Below, in pieces: positions 44,493 to 52,855 of a stretch of 64,000 bases of DNA. The stretch spans positions 347,923-411,922 of the forward strand of contig NZ_FMAD01000006.1 of NCBI RefSeq assembly GCF_900094595.1. The letters run 5' to 3'. Positions within the stretch are counted from its first letter, which is position 1; each line of letters starts with the position of its first letter. Under the pieces are notes generated by a model. That model was not told the DNA's origin. It saw only the letters and a program-made list of their open reading frames with translations, and searched no databases. A program made the position numbers and the translations under genes. This DNA comes from Cupriavidus alkaliphilus. GTDB lineage: Bacteria; Pseudomonadota; Gammaproteobacteria; Burkholderiales; Burkholderiaceae.

Positions 44493-46406
44493 ATGCGAAG
44501 CCTGCCCCGCCCCCGCCGCCATGCCCCCCTGCCACCGCGCCTGCTGCTGCCTGGCGCGCTGGTACTGGCGCTTGCCGCGTGCACGCTGGAGCCGCAATAC
44601 CAGCGCCCCGAAGCCCCGATCCCGTCGGCGTGGCCCGAGGGCGCGGCCTACCGCACCTCGCAGGCCAAACCCGCCAACGGCACCGCGCAGCCGGGCCAGC
44701 CGGCGCAGCGCCCCGGCCCCTCGGCCGCCGACCTGGGCTGGCGCGATGTCTTCGTCGACCCGCAGCTGCGCCAGCTGATCGAGCTGGCGCTGGCCAACAA
44801 CCGCGACCTGCGCATGGCCACGCTGGCCATCGACGAAGCGCGCGCGCTGTACCAGATCCAGCGTGCGGCGCAGTTCCCCACCGTGGAAGGCAGTGCCGGC
44901 ATGGTGTCGCAGCGGCTGCCGCAACGGCTGCGCGCGGCGGGACAGTCGCCACAGATCACCACCTACAACGCCGGCATCGGCCTGACTGCGTTCGAGCTGG
45001 ATTTCTTCGGCCGCGTGCGCAGCCTCAAGCATGCCGCGCTGGAGGAATACATGGCCACCGAAGAGGCTCGCCGCAGCGCGCAGATCAGCCTGGTGGCGGA
45101 AGTGGCCAGCGCCTACCTGACGCTGCGTGCCGACCGCGCGCTGCTGCGGCTGTCGCAGGACACGCTCAAGACCCAGCAGGACGCGGCGGAAATGGTCCGG
45201 CGCGGGCACCAGGTGGGCGCGATGGCGCAGCTGGACCAGCATCGCGCGCAAACCCAGGTGCAGACCGCGCAGGTGGGCGTGGAGCAGTACACCCGCCAGG
45301 TCGCGCAGGACGAGAACGCGCTGGCGCTGCTGATCGGCGGGCCGCTGCCCAAGTCGGTGCTGGATGCCGGCGCCGCGCCCGCGACTCCGAATGCCCCCGC
45401 GCCGGATCCGCTCGACGCGCGCATGCTGATGCGCGAGTTTCCCGAAGGGCTGCCCTCCAGCGTGCTGGTGCGCCGGCCCGACATCCTCGACGCCGAGCAC
45501 CGGCTCAAGGCCGCCAACGCCAATATCGGCGCGGCGCGCGCGGCGTTCTTCCCGCGCATCTCGCTGACCGGCGCGCTGGGCGTGGCCAGCAGCAGCCTGG
45601 CCGGGCTGTTCTCGGGCGGCATGGCCTGGGTCTTCGCGCCGCAGCTGACGGTGCCGATCTTCGATGCCGGCCGCAACCGCGCCGGCCTCGACGCGGCCAA
45701 CGTGCGCAAGGACATCAACGTCGCCAACTACGAGAAGACCATCCAGACCGCGTTTCGCGAAGTGGCCGACAGCATGGCGGCACGCGCCACCTACGAGCGC
45801 CAGGTGCAGGCGCAGGAAGCGCTGGTGCGCGAAGGCAGCGAAACCCGGCGGCTGTCGGAGATGCGCTTCAAGAACGGCGTGGACGACTACTTCGGCGTGT
45901 TCGATGCGCAGCGCCAGCTCTACACCGCGCAGCAGGCGCTGATCACCTACAAGCTGGCCGGGCTGACCAGCCGCGTGTCGCTGTACAAGGCGCTGGGCGG
46001 CGGCTGGCGTGAAGTGACCGAGACCGCGCCGGTCGCCAACGGCGGGACCAATGCCGCGCCGGCCGCCCGCCCGCAAGCGGCGGCGCGGCCCCAGGCCGTC
46101 GCGCAACCGCAGGCCGTCGCGCGACCTCAGGCGGTGGCGCAGCCGCAAGCCGTCGCACAGCCGCAAGCCGTCGCGCAGCCGCAGGCCGTCGCACAGCCGC
46201 AAGCCGTCGCACAGCCGCAGGCCGTCGCGCAGCCGCAGGCCGTCGCGCAGCCGCAAGCCGTCGCACAGCCGCAAGCCGTCGCGCAGCCTCAAGCCGTCGC
46301 ACAGCAACAGCCGGCGGCGCAGCCGCAGCCCGCGGCGCAACCGCAGGCGCCGGCACCTGCTCCGGCGACGGCCCAGGCAGCCCCTGTCGCCACCGCGCCG
46401 CGCTGA
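44493..46406 (+). CDS. Outer-membrane efflux/secretion channel (NodT/OprM type) with a repeat tail
   Basis: The 637-residue protein starts with a lipoprotein-type signal (ALVLALAACTLEPQY; the lipobox Cys is in LAAC) and then two OEP repeats (DPQLRQLIELALANNRDLR, and RRPDILDAEHRLKAANANIG), as in NodT and OprM trimeric channels. The core ends near residue 510. The remaining 125 residues are low complexity, dominated by QPQAVA repeats. In tripartite systems such a channel docks on an HlyD adaptor, here the first gene of the operon. It is last in the run and convergent with the DUF1624 gene. Confidence 0.9.
   Translation: MRSLPRPRRHAPLPPRLLLPGALVLALAACTLEPQYQRPEAPIPSAWPEGAAYRTSQAKPANGTAQPGQPAQRPGPSAADLGWRDVFVDPQLRQLIELALANNRDLRMATLAIDEARALYQIQRAAQFPTVEGSAGMVSQRLPQRLRAAGQSPQITTYNAGIGLTAFELDFFGRVRSLKHAALEEYMATEEARRSAQISLVAEVASAYLTLRADRALLRLSQDTLKTQQDAAEMVRRGHQVGAMAQLDQHRAQTQVQTAQVGVEQYTRQVAQDENALALLIGGPLPKSVLDAGAAPATPNAPAPDPLDARMLMREFPEGLPSSVLVRRPDILDAEHRLKAANANIGAARAAFFPRISLTGALGVASSSLAGLFSGGMAWVFAPQLTVPIFDAGRNRAGLDAANVRKDINVANYEKTIQTAFREVADSMAARATYERQVQAQEALVREGSETRRLSEMRFKNGVDDYFGVFDAQRQLYTAQQALITYKLAGLTSRVSLYKALGGGWREVTETAPVANGGTNAAPAARPQAAARPQAVAQPQAVARPQAVAQPQAVAQPQAVAQPQAVAQPQAVAQPQAVAQPQAVAQPQAVAQPQAVAQPQAVAQQQPAAQPQPAAQPQAPAPAPATAQAAPVATAPR
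46140..46301 (+). repeat. Tandem 18-base repeat inside the outer-membrane channel gene
   Basis: Nine consecutive near-identical 18-base units (CAGCCGCAAGCCGTCGCA and close variants) encode QPQAVA. Degenerate copies flank them on both sides (about 46068-46139 and 46302-46350). Variation is mainly at third positions (A/G), so the peptide is conserved. Because the unit is a multiple of three, copy-number change would alter tail length without a frameshift. Confidence 0.92.
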
Positions 46407-46434
46407 GGCTGCGCGCGGCGGCCCGGGGCACTGG

Positions 46435-47664
46435 TCAGAAGTACTTCAGCCAGCGCCAGTTCCGCCGCCTCGCCTTCAGCGCCGCGAACCAGCGCACCGC
46501 CGGCCACAGCACCAGCGCCAGCACTGCTGCCGCCAGCCAGAGCTGCCAGACATGGTCCAGGCCGAAAACGCGGCCCTGGTTCAGGCCCCAGCGGTACACG
46601 CAAAGCTGGTACAGGCCCTGCAGTACATACAGGTGCAGCAGGTAGAAGAACATCGGCACCGCGCCGAACACGGCCAGGCAACGCGCGGGCCGGCCGCCCT
46701 GCGCGCGCTCCAGCCAGGCCAGCAGCAGGCAGCCCGTGCCCAGCGTCAGCAGCAGGAACAGCAGCGACGGCGGGTACTTGGTCACGTTGAGCAAGCTCAT
46801 CGTGGTATGCAGGGCATCCGCGCCGGGCATCCATTTCTGTTCCTGGCCGTAGCCGTTGAGCGCGCGCAGCCACGCAAACCCGGCCAGCGCCGCCAGGCCG
46901 CAGCCGGCCAGGCGCAGTTGCCGCGCCCGGGCCGGCATGGCCGCCGCAAACCACGGCCCCGCCGCATAGCCCAGCGCGATCACGCCGATCCACGGCAGCA
47001 CCGGATATGAGGTGCGCACCCGCAAGCCATCGGCAACGTCGAGCCAGGTGCGGTCGTGCAGGATCGCCCAGGGCACGTGCCAGGCACTGTCAGCGGCGAA
47101 GTGCAGCGGGCTCAGCAGGTTGTGCCCAGCCACCACTGCAACGCCTATTGCGACCAGCGCCGCGCGCGGCAGCCATACCAGCGCCGCCAGCGCCAGCATG
47201 CTCAGGCCGATGGCCCAGATCACCTGCAGGTAGATCACCTGCGGCGGCAGGCGCCAGGTCCAGGCAAAGCCCACCAGGGTCAGCTCCAGCAGCACCAGGA
47301 ACAGGCCGCGCTTGAGCAGGAAGCCGCTGACCGCGCGCCGGTCGTGCCCGGCGTTGCCGTAAAGCCAGGCCGACACGCCCGCCAGCGCGATAAACACCGG
47401 CGCGCACAGGTGGGCCAGCAGCCGCGAAAAGAACAGCGCCGGCGAGGTGGCGGCAACATCCATCGGATCGGCAACCGGCACGTGCAGGAAGAACATGTCG
47501 CGCACATGGTCCAGCAGCATGACCAGCATCACCAGCCCGCGCAGGGCGTCGATCGACAGCAGCCTGTGGGTGGCGCCGGAAACGGGCCGCGCCGCTGTGG
47601 CAGGCGCCGTCGCGGCCGGCATGGGGTGGGATGCGTCGGTACGCGCCACGGGTGTCGGCATCAT
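46435..47664 (-). CDS. DUF1624-type membrane acyltransferase-like protein
   Basis: The 409-residue polytopic protein starts with LLSIDALRGLVMLVMLLDHV, the mark of DUF1624/heparan-alpha-glucosaminide acetyltransferase-like proteins, and has about ten helices. It lies 10 bases downstream of the TonB receptor gene on the same strand, so the two are probably co-transcribed. The donor and acceptor are unknown. A role in modifying the neighbouring exopolysaccharide is possible, but the gene faces the other way and the receptor link is stronger. Confidence 0.8.
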   Translation of the reverse strand: MMPTPVARTDASHPMPAATAPATAARPVSGATHRLLSIDALRGLVMLVMLLDHVRDMFFLHVPVADPMDVAATSPALFFSRLLAHLCAPVFIALAGVSAWLYGNAGHDRRAVSGFLLKRGLFLVLLELTLVGFAWTWRLPPQVIYLQVIWAIGLSMLALAALVWLPRAALVAIGVAVVAGHNLLSPLHFAADSAWHVPWAILHDRTWLDVADGLRVRTSYPVLPWIGVIALGYAAGPWFAAAMPARARQLRLAGCGLAALAGFAWLRALNGYGQEQKWMPGADALHTTMSLLNVTKYPPSLLFLLLTLGTGCLLLAWLERAQGGRPARCLAVFGAVPMFFYLLHLYVLQGLYQLCVYRWGLNQGRVFGLDHVWQLWLAAAVLALVLWPAVRWFAALKARRRNWRWLKYF

Positions 47665-47674
47665 CGGTCCCTCG

Positions 47675-49846
47675 TCAGTAGCTCAGTTGCACGCCCAGCC
47701 GCACGCTGCGGCCGGCGCCCGGCGCGACCCACAGGCTGCTGTACGAGCTGGCGTAATAGGTCTTGTCGAACAGGTTGCCGAGGTTGAGCGACACGCGCAC
47801 GTGGCGGCTGTATTGCCAGTAGCCGTGCAGGTCCACCAGCACGTAGGCGGGCAGGGAGAAGCTGTCCTGCACGTCGCCCGGGCGTCGCCCGACATAGCGC
47901 AGGCCGGCGCCTGCGCCATAGCGCTGCCCCACCGGCGCCGCGTCCTCATACATCGCCAGCAGGCTGGCGCTGGTGCGCGGCACGTTGGACAACGGCGTGC
48001 CGGGGGCAAGGCGGGTGTCCTGCGTGATCTCGGCATCGGTCAGCGCGAAGCTGCCCGAGACGCGCCAGTGCGTGCCGAGCTGCCCGGCCACGTCGAGCTC
48101 GACGCCGCGGCTGCGGGCCTCGCCGGCGGCAAGATAGAACGACGGATCGGCCGGGTCGGCGGCCAGCACATTGCGCTTGCGGATCTCGAACACGGCCAGC
48201 GTGGCGCCGGTGCGGCGGTCGTCGCTGTCGAACTTGATGCCGGCCTCCAGTGAGCGGCCGCGCTCAGGCTCGAACGGCTGGCCGGCGGCGTCGGTGCCGG
48301 CATTGGGCCGGAACGACTGGCTGGCATTGGCGAACAGCGACAGGTTGTTGCTGGCCAGGTAGCTCACGCCCACGCGCGGCGACACCGCGTTGTGGTGCTG
48401 CGTGGTGCGGGTGCCGCGCAGATGGTCGTCGAGCGACTGGCTGAAGCTGTCGAAGCGCACGCCGGCCAGCACGCGCCAGCGCTCGCCCAGGCTCAGCTGG
48501 TCCTGCGCGTACGCGCCGACATTGTGCTGGCGCTCGTAGGTGTCCATGTTCCACGCCAGCGGCGGCGCCGGCTGGCCATAGACCGGGTTGTAGATGTCGA
48601 TCGCATAGGGGGCCGCGGCGCTGGGGTTCTTGCGCAGGATCGCCATGGTGTTGCCGAAGCGGTAGGCGTCGACGCCCAGCAGCAGCTCGTGCCCGACCGG
48701 GCCGGTGCTGAACTTGCCGGTCACGCTGGCCTGCAGCGAGACATCGTCTGACTGGAAGTCGCGGTAGCGGTGCTGGCGCCATAGCGTGCGGCCATCGGCG
48801 GCGAGCGCGGTGGCCTCGCTGGAATGCCCCGCCAGGGCGCCGCCGCGGTACGACAGGCCGAGCCTGCCCTGCCACTGCGGCGAGAACTGGTGCTCCACGC
48901 TGAGCTGGTGCGACTGGCTGTCCAGGCGCAGGCTGCCGTCGCCGGGCTCGCCCAGGAAGCGCGAGCGCGGGATGCGGCCCAGCTGGCCATTGACGGCCAC
49001 CACGCCACGGTCCATCGGCGTGGTGTAGCGCTGGAATTCCGCCGCGTACTGCAGGATGGTGTCGTTGCCGAGCATCCACGTGATCGACGGCGCGACCAGG
49101 TAGCGCTGGCTGTGGATGAAGTCGCGGGTGCTGCCCTGGTGGTCGGCCACCGCGATCAGCCGGCCGGCGATGGCTTCGCCCAGCGGTCCGGTGACGTCGG
49201 CGGTGGCGCGGTAGCCGTCGCGCGTGCCCAGCTCGAAGCCGTAGCGCTGCGCGGACCGGAACTGCGGCTGGCGCGTGACCACGTTGAAGGTGCCGCCGGG
49301 CTCGCTGCTGCCGTACAGCGATGAGGTCGGGCCCTTGAGCACCTCGACGCGATCGATGGTGGCCGCGTCCATCGGCGCGGTATAGCCGCGGTTGGCGGCG
49401 AAGCCGTTGACCAGGTAGCCGGCGCCGGTGTTCTCGTTACCGGTGAAGCCGCGCATGGCAAAGTTGTCCCACAGCCCGCCGAAGTTGTTCTGGCGCGCGA
49501 CGCCGCTGACATAGTCGAAGGTCTGGTCGAAGCGGGTCGCGGCAAGGTCGTCGAGCATGGCACGCGGCACCACGCGCACCGACTGGGGGATCTCGCGCAG
49601 CGGCGTGTCGGTGCGGGTCGCGCCCGAGGCCTCGGGCGGGTTGTATGATGCGGTGGCCGTACCGGTCACCGACACCGTCGGGAGCGTAATATCGGAGGCC
49701 TGCGCGGGTTCCGCCGCGTCGGCCAGGCCGGACACCGCCAGCATCAGCGCGGCCAGCGGCCGCCGCGCCGGCACCGGCCGGAATACCACGCGCAGGAAGG
49801 AAAGCGGCACCGGGTGCCGGGCACGGCTGGGCTGCGCAAGCAGCAT
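47675..49846 (-). CDS. TonB-dependent outer-membrane receptor (siderophore type)
   Basis: The receptor has a plug domain (PQSVRVVPRAMLDD, IDRVEVLKGPTSSLYGSSEP) and a beta-barrel ending in a C-terminal aromatic (GVQLSY), as in ferric-siderophore receptors. The ORF can start at ATG 49912, but a near-perfect terminator lies at 49860-49910, so the ATG at 49846 is preferred; it gives 723 residues and a signal peptide that includes LAALMLAVSGLADAAEPA. Neither start has a clear ribosome site. It is divergent from a Fur-family gene, in line with metal control. Confidence 0.85.
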   Translation of the reverse strand: MLLAQPSRARHPVPLSFLRVVFRPVPARRPLAALMLAVSGLADAAEPAQASDITLPTVSVTGTATASYNPPEASGATRTDTPLREIPQSVRVVPRAMLDDLAATRFDQTFDYVSGVARQNNFGGLWDNFAMRGFTGNENTGAGYLVNGFAANRGYTAPMDAATIDRVEVLKGPTSSLYGSSEPGGTFNVVTRQPQFRSAQRYGFELGTRDGYRATADVTGPLGEAIAGRLIAVADHQGSTRDFIHSQRYLVAPSITWMLGNDTILQYAAEFQRYTTPMDRGVVAVNGQLGRIPRSRFLGEPGDGSLRLDSQSHQLSVEHQFSPQWQGRLGLSYRGGALAGHSSEATALAADGRTLWRQHRYRDFQSDDVSLQASVTGKFSTGPVGHELLLGVDAYRFGNTMAILRKNPSAAAPYAIDIYNPVYGQPAPPLAWNMDTYERQHNVGAYAQDQLSLGERWRVLAGVRFDSFSQSLDDHLRGTRTTQHHNAVSPRVGVSYLASNNLSLFANASQSFRPNAGTDAAGQPFEPERGRSLEAGIKFDSDDRRTGATLAVFEIRKRNVLAADPADPSFYLAAGEARSRGVELDVAGQLGTHWRVSGSFALTDAEITQDTRLAPGTPLSNVPRTSASLLAMYEDAAPVGQRYGAGAGLRYVGRRPGDVQDSFSLPAYVLVDLHGYWQYSRHVRVSLNLGNLFDKTYYASSYSSLWVAPGAGRSVRLGVQLSY

Positions 49847-49859
49847 AAGGAACACCCCG

Positions 49860-49910
49860 AAAAAAACGAGTCGCCGCGGCGGCCATCCGACTGGCAAACC
49901 GCGGCGACTC
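49860..49910 (-). terminator. Leader terminator ahead of the TonB receptor
   Basis: A perfect 12-base inverted repeat, GAGTCGCCGCGG (49868-49879) and CCGCGGCGACTC (49899-49910), is followed on the minus strand by T7 (A7 at 49860-49866). This is an intrinsic terminator for minus-strand transcripts, just after the divergent promoter region. It would stop receptor mRNA unless something interferes. Confidence 0.8.
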
Positions 49911-49929
49911 ATTAATGATAATAAATTCT
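49911..49929. promoter_or_regulatory. Fur-like box between the TonB receptor and the Fur-family gene
   Basis: ATTAATGATAATAAATTCT at 49911-49929 matches about 12 of 19 positions of the Fur consensus, including an unbroken AATGATAAT. It is in a 33-base AT-rich spacer in a GC-rich genome, where promoters of both genes must be. Confidence 0.55.
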
Positions 49930-49945
49930 CACTAAGATTCTAGGC

Positions 49946-50368
49946 ATGGAACGCATGACCCGTCAACGCGGCGCCGTGATCGACGCGCTGCGCGAAGCCG
50001 GCCGGCCGCTGAGCCCGGCCGAGATCCTGGCCGCAGCGCAGCGCCAGGTGCCGTCCCTGGGCCTGGCCACGGTCTATCGCAATCTCCGTGCCCTGCTCGA
50101 CGATGCGCAGGTGCACGCGGTGGAATTGCCCGGCCAGGCGGACCGTTATGAATTGGCCGAGGAACCGGGCGCGGTGACGCATCGCCACTATTTCCAGTGC
50201 CTGACGTGCGACCGCGTGTTCCCGCTGGAGGGATGCCCCGGCCACCTGGAAGAGATCACGCCCCCCGGCTTCGTGGTGGAGCACCACGAACTGACGCTGC
50301 TGGGGCGCTGCCCGGATTGCGCCGGCAAGCCCGGCAAGCGGCGCCAGGCCGCGGCGCGCCAGCACTGA
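49946..50368 (+). CDS. Fur/Zur-family metal-dependent regulator
   Basis: The 140-residue protein has the Fur winged helix (MTRQRGAVIDALREAGRPLS, GLATVYRNLRALLDD) and two CxxC pairs (CLTC, CPDC) for structural zinc, with several His in HRHYF and EHHEL. Whether it senses iron, zinc or peroxide cannot be told from sequence alone. It is divergent from a TonB receptor with a Fur-like box between them, so it probably represses that receptor when metal is plentiful. Confidence 0.88.
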   Translation: MERMTRQRGAVIDALREAGRPLSPAEILAAAQRQVPSLGLATVYRNLRALLDDAQVHAVELPGQADRYELAEEPGAVTHRHYFQCLTCDRVFPLEGCPGHLEEITPPGFVVEHHELTLLGRCPDCAGKPGKRRQAAARQH

Positions 50369-50513
50369 GTTGCGGCCTGCCCCCCCACTGCGGCCGCATG
50401 CGGCGCAACTGTACTGAGCCGCCCGCGCGCACCTGTATATGGCGCCCGCGCCGCGCTTGCCGCATGATGCGGCAGCATTCGCACCGGCCCCCACCTCGAT
50501 ACAGGACCCGACC

Positions 50514-51389
50514 TTGCAGCACGCCACCGCCCACCGCCACTCGACCCTGTTCGCCGTACTGGCCCTGACCGGCTCGATGGCCTCGCTGTGCATCGGCACC
50601 TCGTTTGCCAAGAGCCTGTTCTCGGCGTTGGGCGCGCAAGGCACCACGGCGCTGCGGGTCAGCTTTTCCGCGCTGATCCTGCTGTGCGTCTGGCGCCCGT
50701 GGCGCATGCCGCTGACGCGCGCCAACGCGCGCGCGATCGCGCTGTACGGCGCGGCGCTGGGCGCCACCAACCTGCTGTTCTACATGTCGCTGCGGACAAT
50801 TCCGCTGGGGTTGGCGATCGCGATCGAGTTCACCGGGCCGCTGGCGGTGGCGGTGCTGTCGTCGCGGCGCGCGATCGATTTCCTGTGGATTGCCTTTGCC
50901 GTGACCGGCCTGCTGCTGTTGCTGCCGGTCGGCGCTGCCGCCGGCACGCTGGATCCGGTCGGCATCGGCTATGCGCTGGCCGCGGGCGTGGGCTGGGCGC
51001 TGTATATCGTGTTCGGGCAGATGGCGGGCAACGCCCACGGGGGGCAGGCGACCTCGCTGGGGCTGACCATGGCCGCACTGGTGGTGCTGCCGTTCGGCCT
51101 CGCGCACGCGGGCACCGCGATGTTCAGTCCGACGCTGCTGCTGTTCGGGCTGGCGGTCGGCATCCTGTCGAGCGCGATTCCGTATTCGCTCGAGATGGTC
51201 GCGCTCAAGCGCCTGCACCGGCGCACCTTCGGCATCCTGCTGAGCATGGAGCCGGCCATGGGCGCGCTCGCCGGGCTGGTGTTCCTGCATGAGCAGTTGA
51301 GCACGGTGCAGTGGCTGGCGATCGCCAGCATCATCACGGCCTCGGTCGGCTGCACCATGACCGCGCGCGGCAAGCGCGAAGCCGGCTGA
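50514..51389 (+). CDS. EamA/RhtA-type exporter
   Basis: The protein has ten helices in two EamA repeats and the RhtA-like pattern PLGLAIAIEFTGPLAVAVLS. RhtA exports threonine and homoserine. From TTG 50514 (with AGGAC upstream) it is 291 residues, very near the E. coli RhtA length; ATG 50439 would add a disordered 25-residue stretch. Substrate is inferred from the family. Confidence 0.83.
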   Translation: MQHATAHRHSTLFAVLALTGSMASLCIGTSFAKSLFSALGAQGTTALRVSFSALILLCVWRPWRMPLTRANARAIALYGAALGATNLLFYMSLRTIPLGLAIAIEFTGPLAVAVLSSRRAIDFLWIAFAVTGLLLLLPVGAAAGTLDPVGIGYALAAGVGWALYIVFGQMAGNAHGGQATSLGLTMAALVVLPFGLAHAGTAMFSPTLLLFGLAVGILSSAIPYSLEMVALKRLHRRTFGILLSMEPAMGALAGLVFLHEQLSTVQWLAIASIITASVGCTMTARGKREAG

Positions 51390-51405
51390 GCTCTGGCGCG
51401 GCAGC

Positions 51406-51987
51406 TCAGCGCGCGCTGAACCAGTCCGCCGGCAGCCGTTGCACGCTGCGCGCCGGCTGGGCCAGCGCCAGCGAGACCTCATGCAGGAAGCTGTCCTGCG
51501 GATTGCGGCGGCTGGCAAAGCCCAGCCCTTGCAGGATCGCCAGCATGCGCCGGTTCTCGCTGAGTACGTCGCCGCGCAGGCCGTGCAGCCCGGCTGCACG
51601 CGCCAGCTCGCACAGCCTGGCGATCAGGCGCCGGCCCAGCCCCTGCCCCTGCCAGTCGTCGGCCACCACCACCGCGAACTCGGCAATCTGGCCGGACACG
51701 ACATATTCGGCGCTGGCGACAATGGCCTGGCTGCCGTCTTCACCGCCAGCGACCACGACCAGCGCCACGCCACCGTCCCCGGGCGCGGCCAGGCCGGCGA
51801 CGATTTCGTCCACCACGCGCCCCCCGGTCAGGAAGCGGAAGTAGCGGCTCTCCCGCGACAGCGCGTCCACCATCGCGCGCAGCGCCGCACCATCCTGAAC
51901 CCGGGTGCGGCGCAGCGTCACCTGCGTGCCCCGTCCCGCCGTCCAGCTTTCTGTCACGCCGCCACGCGCCAAGCCCTGGAGATCCAT
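51406..51987 (-). CDS. GNAT-family N-acetyltransferase
   Basis: The 193-residue protein has the acetyl-CoA-binding pattern DDWQGQGLGRRLIARLCELA (the Q/R-x-x-G-x-G loop) and follows the GNAT fold to the C-terminus. It resembles GNAT proteins with the LSRESRYFRFL motif. ATG 51987 has GAGGG upstream and is preferred to 52008. Its substrate is unknown. It is divergent from the HxlR regulator. Confidence 0.82.
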   Translation of the reverse strand: MDLQGLARGGVTESWTAGRGTQVTLRRTRVQDGAALRAMVDALSRESRYFRFLTGGRVVDEIVAGLAAPGDGGVALVVVAGGEDGSQAIVASAEYVVSGQIAEFAVVVADDWQGQGLGRRLIARLCELARAAGLHGLRGDVLSENRRMLAILQGLGFASRRNPQDSFLHEVSLALAQPARSVQRLPADWFSAR

Positions 51988-52050
51988 GCTGCCACCCTCT
52001 GGATTCATAATCTGTAGCCAGAGTATAGGAGATAACCTGACTTTTGCAAA

Positions 52051-52073
52051 TGAAGTCAGCATGCTATGCTTCA
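52051..52073. promoter_or_regulatory. Inverted repeat at the HxlR gene start, possible operator
   Basis: TGAAG at 52051-52055 mirrors CTTCA at 52069-52073 around GCATGC (52059-52064). It overlaps the first ATG of the HxlR gene and lies between it and the divergent GNAT gene. Autoregulation is a guess from position. Confidence 0.4.
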
Positions 52074-52539
52074 CGGCATCATGACCACCACTGCGTCCGA
52101 TCTCCGCCATTGTTCGATCGCCTCCACGCTGTCGTTGATCGGCGAGAAGTGGACGATCCTGATCCTGCGCGACGTTTTCCATGGCGTGACGCGCTTCGAC
52201 GACTTCCTGCGCCGGCTGGAATGCTCGCCGGCGGTGCTGTCGGCGCGGCTCAAGACGCTGACCGACGCCGGGCTGCTGCGCAAGGTCGGCTACCGCGAGC
52301 CCGGCGAACGCGAACGCTTCGAGTACCGTCCCACCCGCGCCGCGGTCGAGCTGCTGCCGGTGCTGGTCGGCCTGATGCAATGGGGCGACTGCCACCTGGC
52401 GCCCGACGGCGGCCCGGTCGAAATCCGCTCGCGCGCGAACGGCAAGCTGGTGCGGGCGGCGCTGGTCGACGAGGACGGCGCCGAGGTGTCGCCGCGCGAC
52501 ATGCAGATCATCCCGGTGCAGAAGCCCGCCGGCGGCTGA
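52066..52539 (+). CDS. HxlR-family winged-helix regulator
   Basis: The 157-residue protein has the HxlR pattern: CSIASTLSLIGEKWTILILR, then FDDFLRRLECSPAVLSARLK and a wing ending YRPT. Its only Cys near the N-terminus (DLRHCSIAS) is where HxlR proteins sense thiol-reactive signals. The start is 52066 or 52081. The target may be the divergent GNAT gene. Confidence 0.86.
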   Translation: MLHGIMTTTASDLRHCSIASTLSLIGEKWTILILRDVFHGVTRFDDFLRRLECSPAVLSARLKTLTDAGLLRKVGYREPGERERFEYRPTRAAVELLPVLVGLMQWGDCHLAPDGGPVEIRSRANGKLVRAALVDEDGAEVSPRDMQIIPVQKPAGG

Positions 52540-52595
52540 ACACCGTGGCCTTCCCTAGCGCTGATGCCGCACCGCACCAGCGCAGTCCACTGCAC

Positions 52596-52612
52596 TGCAC
52601 CATGAGCGTGCC
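52596..52612. promoter_or_regulatory. Possible NtrC-type site upstream of the nitrate assimilation promoter
   Basis: TGCACC-N5-CGTGCC at 52596-52612 resembles the NtrC consensus TGCACC-N5-GGTGCA (10 of 12 positions). It lies about 105 bases upstream of the sigma-54 promoter, a usual distance for an enhancer. Confidence 0.45.
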
Positions 52613-52704
52613 GCACGCTCCCCGGCCGCCCCACCACGGCGCATCCACCCCGCTTGCGCCTCCGCCACCCGGCCTGTAGCTGCCATTGCCCGTCACATCC
52701 AGGC

Positions 52705-52719
52705 TGGCACACCCCTTGC
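52705..52719 (+). promoter_or_regulatory. Sigma-54 (RpoN) promoter of the nitrate assimilation operon
   Basis: TGGCAC at 52705-52710, five bases, then TTGC at 52716-52719 is an exact -24/-12 arrangement. It is 150 bases upstream of the nitrate transporter. Sigma-54 with NtrC is the usual control of nitrogen assimilation genes. Confidence 0.8.
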
Positions 52720-52803
52720 GTAATCAGGTCCGGGCCCGTCAACGGCGACCGGCCCACCCCCACATACCCAGCCCCTATCCCATGTAGCGGCTGTCAGGAC
52801 AAC

Positions 52804-52855
52804 GGCGTCCCCTGAACCGGCTTCACGGCCGGTTTGCGGGACGCCATTTGTTTTT
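52804..52855 (+). terminator. Leader terminator between the sigma-54 promoter and the nitrate transporter
   Basis: GGCGTCCC (52804-52811) pairs with GGGACGCC (52838-52845), enclosing an inner stem ACCGGC/GCCGGT, and is followed by ATTTGTTTTT. This is an intrinsic terminator inside the mRNA leader, as in nitrate assimilation leaders controlled by NasR or NasT-type ANTAR antiterminators. I do not see the paired A-x-x-G hexaloops of ANTAR targets clearly. Confidence 0.75.

Noticed and set aside
44016..46340. A long minus-strand open frame across the channel gene
   Set aside because: It lies over the channel gene and reads the 18-base repeat as an Arg/Leu/Asp repeat. The plus-strand protein has clear OEP domains, so the minus frame is a shadow.
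46068..46350. Repeat array resembling a CRISPR
   Set aside because: The 18-base units are directly adjacent, with no unique spacers, lie in a coding frame, and no cas genes are near.
52804..52845. ANTAR-target hairpin pair in the nitrate leader
   Set aside because: The apical loop of the hairpin read by eye is TTCACG, which lacks the A at position 1 and G at position 4 expected for ANTAR targets. Only the terminator is claimed.
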